From Emticicia fluvialis (lineage in GTDB: Bacteria > Bacteroidota > Bacteroidia > Cytophagales > Spirosomataceae), in contig NZ_JANUSD010000005.1 in assembly GCF_024793945.1 (NCBI RefSeq), forward strand, positions 62,001-126,000: a DNA stretch of 64,000 nucleotides, in the 5' to 3' direction. Each line of letters opens with the position of its first letter. Within the stretch, counting starts at the first letter, position 1. Below are positions 58,261 to 64,000 of this stretch, in pieces. Under the pieces are notes generated by a model. That model searched no databases. It worked only from the letters and a program-made list of their open reading frames with translations, and was not told where the DNA came from. The translations under genes and the position numbers were made by a program.

Positions 58261-60795
58261 TTACTCTTCTTCGCCGCCAAAACGGCCACCACCAATGGTG
58301 TGTCCAAAGAAAAGAGCATTCAGAAACAACTTGTTGGTTCCGTACCAGAATGCCCGGAAATTCGGGTTCTCCGACATCAGAATGATTTTCCCGGCACCCA
58401 AAGTCTGCGTAATAACAGCGGGTGAGTTTTTAATTAAAGCCTCATTTTTTGGATGAACATAACCCGCAATTAATGGATTACTTGTGAAAATAATTGGCGT
58501 ATTATAAGGGTTTTTGGTGTCTTCAAAGAAGATGTTATTATCTTTAAACAAAGCCAGTTTTTCCTGCGAGTATCCGAAACAAATTGGGTGAGTAGGGTCT
58601 ATTTTTGTTTCAAATATGGTTCCGGCAGTTTCCATGGCACCGCTGTATTTCTCCTGCAAAACATAAGGTCTTTTTCCGCTGCCATTGTTATCCGGTCTTG
58701 GCTTTACAGTTATTGAAGCCAGTTTTTTATTGGCTGCCCATTCGGCGGCTTCTGTCATGGCAACCAACACGCCACCACCTTGTATGAAGCGTCTGATTTT
58801 CTCGTCCGATAAATTATTATAGTTACCACCCGAAAGCACAATATGCGTGTATTTGTCCAGATTAACCCTATTGGCTGTTTCAATATCAGCAAAAGTCAGA
58901 GGTATGTTGATGCGTTGGTCTAGCAGGTGCCAAATTTCTCCGGCATCATTGGCATTTACACCCGGGCCCGCCAGCATCAAAACCTTAGGCAATTTCAATT
59001 TGCGAAATTTCTCACTTCCAAGGTCAATTCCGGCAGGTGTAAGGCCGGTGGCAGTAGCATAGAAATTAACTCCGTCACGGTCGGCAAGTGTTTGCAGCAA
59101 AGCGCCGGGGTCGTTACCGTTGCATATTATTTGTATGGTGCCGTAGTCAAACTTCTGTTCTTTTCCGCCTACAATAGCCGTGAGGGGTTCAATAGCTACT
59201 TTAAGGGTATAACCTTTATCTAGTAATTCATAGGCAGTTCTTGGCGCAAAATAGCTGTTCCATTCAAAGAAATAGGCATAAGTGCTATTGCCATAAACCT
59301 TCCCTTTCGGAAACTCGTTTACATGCACTTTTTCGCCCAGCGAAACAGCTGCTTTAGCTTCAGCCGTAGGCACATTCATACAATATTGTAACGACCACGC
59401 CGAAATGTCATAGAAAAGGCTGTCTTCAAACTTGGTTCGCTTCTCGAACATGGATTTGATAAGGCGATGCTGTGGCTGGTTCATTGGTACCGCAAAAGAA
59501 GTCGCCTTGTCGAACGCATTGCCGTCTATGGTTTCGTCTTTACCCAGTTTATAAACATCTACCTGGTTTCTTTTCAGCATATTTACCATCTCCCAGGTTT
59601 TTACAGCATCTTTGCTTCCACCAAAAACATAGGCTTTTACGGCATCATTTGAACCTTCTTTATAAAAATTGCGCATGTGTTCCAGCAATTCTACCCGCAT
59701 TTCGCGGGCTGCTTTCAGCGTTGAAAACGTGGCAGAAACCTGATTGCGGATAGTGAAAGGAAAACTCAGCAGTCCGTTAACCGTTTCCTGCAAATGCCCG
59801 CGAGACGAGGCTTGTTCGAAAAGTATACCAATAGACCCGTTCACATCGGGTAGGGTAGAGCCTTTTCCGTAGTAAAAGTCGTCGTAGTTCTCTTGTGTAT
59901 AGTAAGCAGAATTGATTCTGTCTAGCCCCTGAGCGTGATATTTTCCTATTTTGGCTGTCAGTTCAATATTGCTTTTGGGAGTAAGCGGGTGCGTACGTGA
60001 TGGGATACCCGGTTGAAAAAAAAAGGTAGATGCACTTCCCATCTCATGGTGGTCAGTCAGAATATTAGGTCTCCATTCGTAGAATTTCACCAGCCGGCCT
60101 TTACTTTCAGGCATTTGCTGGTACAGCCAGTCGCGGTTTAAATCAAACCAGTAATGATTAGTACGGCCGTTCGGCCAGGTTTCGCTGAACTCCCGGCTGT
60201 TGATATCACTTACCAGATTATTGCTTCGGTTGATATTCACCCAGGTGGCAAAGCGGTTGCCACCGTCGGCATTAATACATGGGTCAATCAGAATTATGGC
60301 CTCGTTTAGTAAGGAGTCAACTCCCGGACCCTGTGCCGCGGCTAGATAATACGCCGACATCAGGTTAGAGTTAGTGCCGCTGGCTTCATTCCCATGCACC
60401 GAGTAGCCCATCCAGACAACAATAGGCATTTTTTTCAAATCCAGGCCGCCAGATTGCCCCGGGTTCACCAGTTTCTGGTGCTCTGCTTTTATCTGGTCCA
60501 GTTTCGCATGGTTTTGTGGCGAGGTTACCGTCAGCAACAATAGCTCACGGTTTTCGAAAGTCCTGCCATAAACCTCTACCTTGAACCGGTCTGATAACCG
60601 GGCCAGTTCTTTCATATAAGCATACTGCTCATAAGGTGTAACGTGTTGCTCGCCAACCTGATAACCAAGAAACTGCTTTGGTGTAGGTATTTTGGGGTTA
60701 TAGTTTACATTTTGTGGCAGGTAATAGCTGTCGGCCACCTGCCCGAAAGAATTAATTTGTAAGGTGATGAAGAATAAGAGTAGTATTTTTTTCAT
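58261..60795 (-). CDS. M14-family zinc carboxypeptidase, exported
   Basis: An 844-aa protein from the ATG at 60795 with signal peptide MKKILLLFFITLQINSFG; the earlier frame start at 60822 adds 9 residues. The M14 domain covers about 40-340. Zinc ligands are H134 and E137 in YSVHGNEASG and a later His, H249 or H250, in ILTDHHEMG. The second half (about 500-844) has an amidotransferase-like fold with HIVLSGGNYNNL and no catalytic Cys seen. Such large M14 proteins are common in Bacteroidota and thought to digest peptides outside the cell. It stands alone. Confidence 0.85.
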   Translation of the reverse strand: MKKILLLFFITLQINSFGQVADSYYLPQNVNYNPKIPTPKQFLGYQVGEQHVTPYEQYAYMKELARLSDRFKVEVYGRTFENRELLLLTVTSPQNHAKLDQIKAEHQKLVNPGQSGGLDLKKMPIVVWMGYSVHGNEASGTNSNLMSAYYLAAAQGPGVDSLLNEAIILIDPCINADGGNRFATWVNINRSNNLVSDINSREFSETWPNGRTNHYWFDLNRDWLYQQMPESKGRLVKFYEWRPNILTDHHEMGSASTFFFQPGIPSRTHPLTPKSNIELTAKIGKYHAQGLDRINSAYYTQENYDDFYYGKGSTLPDVNGSIGILFEQASSRGHLQETVNGLLSFPFTIRNQVSATFSTLKAAREMRVELLEHMRNFYKEGSNDAVKAYVFGGSKDAVKTWEMVNMLKRNQVDVYKLGKDETIDGNAFDKATSFAVPMNQPQHRLIKSMFEKRTKFEDSLFYDISAWSLQYCMNVPTAEAKAAVSLGEKVHVNEFPKGKVYGNSTYAYFFEWNSYFAPRTAYELLDKGYTLKVAIEPLTAIVGGKEQKFDYGTIQIICNGNDPGALLQTLADRDGVNFYATATGLTPAGIDLGSEKFRKLKLPKVLMLAGPGVNANDAGEIWHLLDQRINIPLTFADIETANRVNLDKYTHIVLSGGNYNNLSDEKIRRFIQGGGVLVAMTEAAEWAANKKLASITVKPRPDNNGSGKRPYVLQEKYSGAMETAGTIFETKIDPTHPICFGYSQEKLALFKDNNIFFEDTKNPYNTPIIFTSNPLIAGYVHPKNEALIKNSPAVITQTLGAGKIILMSENPNFRAFWYGTNKLFLNALFFGHTIGGGRFGGEEE

Positions 60796-60847
60796 GAAAC
60801 AGATGAGTAGTTTAGGAGGCAATTAAACACTTTTCTGCCTAAAAATA

Positions 60848-60876
60848 CAAAAAGCCTCTGACAGAGAGGCTTTTTG
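60848..60876 (-). terminator. Terminator after the DksA-like gene
   Basis: CAAAAAGCCTCT pairs perfectly with AGAGGCTTTTTG (12 bp, 5-nt loop). It lies 101 nt past the DksA-like stop on the minus strand and upstream of the M14 peptidase gene. Confidence 0.75.
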
Positions 60877-60976
60877 TATAGACAAAGAATCTATAAACCT
60901 TAAAGTTTTTCCGGCCAATGCAATGCGGCAGGGTAATACTTAAGGATTTTATATGTTTTGCAATACTGTAAGGCAA

Positions 60977-61366
60977 TCAATTAGAAGCTCTCAGTTTGGC
61001 TTCAATGGTTTGCTGGGTATGTGGTACCGCTCTTAAACGCTCTTTTGGAATCAGCTTGCCGGTATCCTTGCAAATACCGTAAGTTCCGTTTTTGATGCGA
61101 ATCAACGCTGCTTCCAACTGTTGTGCAAATTTTTGCAAACGACCTGCTGACTGGCTAAGTTGTTCTTTTTCGCTCACATCTGCGCCATCTTCTAATAATT
61201 TTGTACTACTCGACGTGTAATCAGTACCATTATCATTCTTACGACTCAGCGTTTCTTTAATGAAGTTCAGCTCATTTCGTGTCGCTTCTAATTTGTTGGT
61301 AATAATCACTTCAAACTCCCTTAGCTCCTCTTCTGAATAGCGGGTTTTTTCTTCAACTACAGCCAT
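60977..61366 (-). CDS. DksA/TraR-like protein with a degenerate zinc finger
   Basis: A 129-aa protein with the DksA/TraR layout: a helical coiled coil at about 10-95 (EFEVIITNKLEATRNELNFI) and a C-terminal finger region. The motif NGTYGICKDTGKLIPKERLRAVPHTQQTIEAK matches in shape, but where canonical DksA has four Cys this one has a single Cys; the others are Thr, His and Thr. So it cannot bind zinc the usual way. DksA acts in the RNA polymerase secondary channel with ppGpp. The acidic tip residues cannot be placed with confidence. It is divergent from gdhA and has its own promoter. Confidence 0.85.
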   Translation of the reverse strand: MAVVEEKTRYSEEELREFEVIITNKLEATRNELNFIKETLSRKNDNGTDYTSSSTKLLEDGADVSEKEQLSQSAGRLQKFAQQLEAALIRIKNGTYGICKDTGKLIPKERLRAVPHTQQTIEAKLRASN

Positions 61367-61403
61367 AATCGTAATGCAGTAAATTGTTAAAAAATGGGTC
61401 TAT

Positions 61404-61439
61404 GCTTAAAAAACGCCACAAAGATAGCGTTTTTTAAGC
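61404..61439. repeat. 13-bp perfect inverted repeat around the DksA-like -7 box
   Basis: GCTTAAAAAACGC (61404-61416) and GCGTTTTTTAAGC (61427-61439) flank 10 nt that contain the promoter's TATCTTTG. The arms lie partly in the promoter spacer, so the RNA would start inside the left arm and cannot form the hairpin. An operator is more likely than a terminator. Confidence 0.55.
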
Positions 61440-61449
61440 CCTTAAACAA
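61419..61449 (-). promoter_or_regulatory. Consensus promoter of the DksA-like gene
   Basis: Minus strand: TTG (61449-61447), 20 nt, TATCTTTG (61426-61419), an exact TAnnTTTG. The leader to the ATG at 61366 is about 48 nt. Confidence 0.65.
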
Positions 61450-61583
61450 TGCCCTGTGCAAAATATTGGGTAATTGGCAAAAAAATTTATCTTATGGTAA
61501 TTTGTCAAATGCGATAAATTATTTGGTGTTGCGCAGAATTGCCAGTTTAGGATTGGGTATATTTTTAAAAATGAATATAATGT

Positions 61584-61591
61584 TAAGTTTG
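61584..61591 (+). promoter_or_regulatory. Upstream TAAGTTTG box of gdhA
   Basis: Exact TAnnTTTG, 82 nt before the gdhA ATG. No TTG at the expected distance. Confidence 0.35.
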
Positions 61592-61630
61592 TGTGAAATT
61601 TAACAATTTTAAGAAATACTATCTTTTTTC

Positions 61631-61638
61631 TAAGTTTG
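61631..61638 (+). promoter_or_regulatory. Proximal TAAGTTTG box of gdhA
   Basis: Exact TAnnTTTG, 35 nt before the ATG at 61674. Upstream at about 20 nt the sequence reads TTT, a partial -33 fit. The same octamer occurs 47 nt earlier, so two start sites are possible. Confidence 0.5.
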
Positions 61639-61673
61639 CACCCTAAAAACTTCAACAATAGAACTTTCTGTTT

Positions 61674-62951
61674 ATGAATTACATAGAACCGGCTCCGATT
61701 AAGGATAAAGAAAATCCGTTGGAGTCAATGATGTCAAGGTTTGATGCCGCAGTAAAAATTCTGGGTATCAGTGAAGAGATGTACTACATCCTGAAAGTAC
61801 CTGCACGCCAGGTAACAGTAGGCTTGCCCGTAACTATGGACAACGGGCAGATTAGAGTCTTTGAAGGTTACAGAGTTATTCATTCAACCATATTGGGGCC
61901 AAGTAAAGGCGGTATCCGCTTTGACCCTGCCGTGAACATTGATGAAGTGCGGGCATTAGCAGCCTGGATGACCTGGAAATGTGCTGTGGTAGATATTCCT
62001 TACGGTGGAGCCAAAGGCGGAATAGCCTGCAACCCGCGTGAAATGTCGGCCGGCGAAATGGAACGATTGATGAGGGCCTACACCTTGTCTATGCTTGATA
62101 TCTTTGGGCCGGATAAAGACATTCCGGCGCCTGATATGGGTACAGGCCCACGTGAAATGGCCTGGTTGATGGATGAATATTCAAAAGCAAAGGGTATGAC
62201 TGTCAATGCCGTTGTAACCGGCAAACCATTGGTTTTGGGTGGTTCGCTTGGCCGTACGGAAGCCACAGGGCGCGGCGTAATGGTATCGGCACTTTCAGGA
62301 ATGGAAAAGCTACGCCTGAATCCTTATCGTGCTACGGCTGCGGTGCAGGGTTTTGGTAATGTGGGCTCTCATGCAGCTCAGCTATTACATGAGAAAGGCG
62401 TAACCATTTGTGGTATCAGCGATATTTCGGGCGCTTATTATAACGACCGCGGAATAGACATTGAAAAAGCAATTGCTTACAGAAATGCCAACAAGGGTAC
62501 CCTGGAAGGTTTCAAAGAAGCAGAGTTGATTAGTAACGAAGAGTTGCTGGCACTTCATGTAGACGTGCTGGTGCCTGCTGCCAAAGAAGACGTAATTACA
62601 CATGATAACGCCGCCAGCATTCAGGCAAAACTGATTGTGGAAGGCGCCAATGGCCCCACCTCTGCAAGTGCCGACGAAATTATCAATGAGAAGGGCATTA
62701 TGGTAGTGCCTGATATCCTGGCGAATGCCGGTGGGGTAACAGTTTCTTATTTTGAATGGGTACAGAACCGAATCGGGTACAAATGGGCCTTAGACAGAAT
62801 CAACCGTCGTTGCGACCGCATGATGAAAGATGCATTTGATAACGTATTTGAAACATCGCAGAAACATAAGGTGTCTATGCGTCTGGCCGCCTACATTGTG
62901 GCTATAGACAAAGTAGCCAGCACCTATAAGTTTCGTGGTGGATACGGTTGA
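61674..62951 (+). CDS. gdhA: Glutamate dehydrogenase (Glu/Leu/Phe/Val family)
   Basis: A 425-aa oxidoreductase that interconverts glutamate and 2-oxoglutarate plus ammonia. The N-terminal domain has the catalytic lysine segment PYGGAKGGIACNP and before it ILGPSKGGIRFDP. The coenzyme domain has the Rossmann loop VQGFGNVGSHAAQLL. The tail ILANAGGVTVSYFEWVQN is typical of the approximately 420-aa NAD-type enzymes. Leucine or phenylalanine dehydrogenase activity is less likely, because those are shorter. It is a single gene with its own terminator, followed by ndk. Confidence 0.93.
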   Translation: MNYIEPAPIKDKENPLESMMSRFDAAVKILGISEEMYYILKVPARQVTVGLPVTMDNGQIRVFEGYRVIHSTILGPSKGGIRFDPAVNIDEVRALAAWMTWKCAVVDIPYGGAKGGIACNPREMSAGEMERLMRAYTLSMLDIFGPDKDIPAPDMGTGPREMAWLMDEYSKAKGMTVNAVVTGKPLVLGGSLGRTEATGRGVMVSALSGMEKLRLNPYRATAAVQGFGNVGSHAAQLLHEKGVTICGISDISGAYYNDRGIDIEKAIAYRNANKGTLEGFKEAELISNEELLALHVDVLVPAAKEDVITHDNAASIQAKLIVEGANGPTSASADEIINEKGIMVVPDILANAGGVTVSYFEWVQNRIGYKWALDRINRRCDRMMKDAFDNVFETSQKHKVSMRLAAYIVAIDKVASTYKFRGGYG

Positions 62952-62985
62952 TACAAAATTTCAGGATAATTAAAGTATTACTCAG

Positions 62986-63016
62986 GCCCATTTGCTATCT
63001 GTAAGTACAAATGGGC
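62986..63016 (+). terminator. Terminator after gdhA
   Basis: GCCCATTTG pairs perfectly with CAAATGGGC (9 bp, 13-nt loop), followed by TTGTTGTTT, a poor T tract. Confidence 0.65.
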
Positions 63017-63087
63017 TTGTTGTTTATTAACCATCAGATTTTACACTTAATTCTAATCAAACAGTTTACTGAATGCCTTGAATTGAG

Positions 63088-63095
63088 TATTTTTG
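63088..63095 (+). promoter_or_regulatory. ndk -7 box (TATTTTTG)
   Basis: Exact TAnnTTTG, 27 nt before the ndk ATG. Around 20 nt further up the sequence reads GTTTA, a partial match to the -33 box. Confidence 0.5.
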
Positions 63096-63122
63096 CAGAA
63101 ATTATTAAAAAATTAAACAGAT

Positions 63123-63542
63123 ATGGCAGGTAACAGAACCTTCACGATGATTAAACCACATGCTGTGGCGGATAATCATATTGGTGGAATTATAGCTATG
63201 ATTGAGGCCGCCGGCTTCAGAATTGTAGCAATGAAAAAAACACAACTGACTCCGGCATTGGCGGGTAAGTTTTACGAGGTACATAAAGAAAGAGGTTTTT
63301 ACGGAGAGCTTTGTGAGATGATGTCGTCGGGCCCGATTGTACCGATGATTCTGGAAAAAGAAAACGCCGTGGCCGACTTCCGCACCCTTATCGGAGCTAC
63401 GAATCCGGCTAATGCAGAAGAAGGAACCATCCGTAAGAAATACGCTAAATCACTGGGTGAAAACGCCATTCATGGTTCAGACTCAGACGAAAACGCTGCT
63501 ATTGAAGGTGCATTCTTCTTTGGTGTAACCGAACAATATTAA
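63123..63542 (+). CDS. ndk: Nucleoside diphosphate kinase
   Basis: A 139-aa enzyme that balances NTP pools by passing phosphate from ATP to other NDPs through a phospho-histidine. Signature NAIHGSDSDENAAIEGAFFF holds the catalytic H117. The start TFTMIKPHAVADNHIGGI has the conserved Lys. Length is normal. It stands alone between its promoter box and a clear terminator. Confidence 0.96.
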   Translation: MAGNRTFTMIKPHAVADNHIGGIIAMIEAAGFRIVAMKKTQLTPALAGKFYEVHKERGFYGELCEMMSSGPIVPMILEKENAVADFRTLIGATNPANAEEGTIRKKYAKSLGENAIHGSDSDENAAIEGAFFFGVTEQY

Positions 63543-63558
63543 TAGTATCTATAAAGAG

Positions 63559-63588
63559 AAGGGCCTTGCCGTAAAAAGTAAGGCCCTT
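63559..63588. terminator. Terminator between ndk and the oxidoreductase gene
   Basis: AAGGGCCTT pairs perfectly with AAGGCCCTT (9 bp, 12-nt loop), then TTTTG. It is shared by two convergent genes. Confidence 0.8.
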
Positions 63589-63593
63589 TTTTG

Positions 63594-64000
63594 TCAGCTA
63601 TCAATACCCTCATAAAAAATACCGGCTTTCTGGCGTATATCATCTAACAAACTTATCAGTTTCACGCTCATGGAAAGCGGCATTTTTACGCTTTCTTTTT
63701 TGTTGTGGCGCAGGCAATTATTCACTTCTTCAATTTCGTAATTATATCCCCGTGTTTCTCTGTCAAACGAAAAAGTAACGGGCTCATTCTCTGTCTCAAA
63801 AAGCGTCAGGGTTTTTGTTTCATGAAATCGCTCCGGTAAATGAATATATCCTTTCTCTCCATAAATAAGCGCTTCTGTTCGGGTTCTTGTGGCATAAGTA
63901 GCGTTTAGCATAGCAGTAGCCTGTGGATATCTGAAAACAAAACTTGTTGTTTCGTCGACCCCTGTTTTGCCTGCAATGGTAAAGGCCTGCACATCAGTAG
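63594..64000 (-). CDS. Gfo/Idh/MocA-family oxidoreductase, C-terminal part (partial)
   Basis: The last 135 codons or so of a gene that begins beyond the window. The visible part belongs to the C-terminal alpha/beta domain of Gfo/Idh/MocA sugar dehydrogenases: GVDETTSFVFRYPQATAMLNA, IYGEKGYIHLPERFHE and the final YNYEIEEVNNCLRHNKKES. The NAD-binding N-terminus lies outside. Members act on sugars or inositols, or in some cases on biliverdin. Which one cannot be told. The frame continues unbroken to position 64000. Confidence 0.8.
   Translation of the reverse strand, partial: TDVQAFTIAGKTGVDETTSFVFRYPQATAMLNATYATRTRTEALIYGEKGYIHLPERFHETKTLTLFETENEPVTFSFDRETRGYNYEIEEVNNCLRHNKKESVKMPLSMSVKLISLLDDIRQKAGIFYEGIDS

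Larger units (their letters stand above)
61367..61673. other. Divergent intergenic region between the DksA-like gene and gdhA
   Basis: No gene. The left half holds the minus-strand promoter and a 13-bp inverted repeat. The right half is AT-rich and holds two TAAGTTTG boxes facing gdhA. Confidence 0.5.

Noticed and set aside
61394..61603. A 69-aa plus-strand frame upstream of gdhA
   Set aside because: It covers promoter boxes and the inverted repeat, has no recognisable features, and lies in an AT-rich divergent promoter region.
1..64000. tRNA, rRNA, CRISPR arrays, transposases or phage genes
   Set aside because: I looked for tRNA T-arm and CCA patterns, spaced direct repeats and transposase or integrase motifs and found none that hold.

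Overview
The window looks like chromosomal DNA of a Bacteroidota, most likely a Cytophagales relative (inference). The evidence is: recurrent TTTG / TAnnTTTG promoter boxes typical of the phylum in place of E. coli-like -35/-10 boxes; two outer-membrane receptors with N-terminal carboxypeptidase-like domains; a short LeuA; a DksA-like protein without its zinc cysteines; and a PVC-type haem dehydrogenase. The DNA is moderately AT-rich, gene-dense and made mostly of housekeeping genes. I see no tRNA or rRNA gene, insertion sequence, prophage or CRISPR array.

Layout. 1-5.4 kb: end of accD, a radical SAM enzyme, a small monooxygenase, an SGNH hydrolase, a polysaccharide deacetylase whose 3' end is frameshifted at a run of nine A, class II aldolase and a DUF2520 dehydrogenase. 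5.4-6.0 kb: no protein gene, but a candidate structured RNA of about 260 nt with promoter and terminator ahead of hemE. 6-14.4 kb: hemE, a sugar-nucleotide epimerase with kup, a PaaG-type isomerase, a lipoprotein with a long Gly/Asp/Glu tract, and an ECF sigma factor overlapping a membrane TonB-like protein. 14.4-22.5 kb (minus): PVC-type dehydrogenase, outer-membrane receptor, YceI protein, pyrD, plus a candidate small RNA on the plus strand. 22.9-29.7 kb: tetR-tolC-MFP-RND efflux operon. 29.9-36.2 kb: rpoN, a two-component pair, a second SGNH hydrolase with a BioF-like PLP enzyme. 36.2-43.6 kb: pyrR, pth, two small secreted or lipid-anchored proteins, a lemA-TPM-TPM set, cry-DASH, udk and purQ. 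43.7-49.9 kb: a nitrilase-fold protein, a receptor-PepSY iron-uptake-like pair with two Fur-like palindromes, DUF983 and TauE. 50-64 kb: amidohydrolase, glycosyltransferase, dinB, pyk, leuA with an attenuator, LD-carboxypeptidase, M14 peptidase, DksA-like protein, gdhA, ndk and the end of a Gfo/Idh/MocA oxidoreductase.

The strongest regulatory discovery is in front of leuA. A consensus promoter is followed by an 18-codon leader peptide with five consecutive Leu codons, then a competing hairpin pair and an intrinsic terminator. The LeuA enzyme itself is about 384 aa and lacks the usual C-terminal leucine-sensing domain, so control may rest on translation-coupled attenuation. Other points of interest are the RNA before hemE, the Fur-like sites overlapping a terminator-like hairpin at the receptor promoter, and the slippery A-run in the deacetylase.

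All calls are from reading the sequence. Family names come from recognised motifs, not from database searches.
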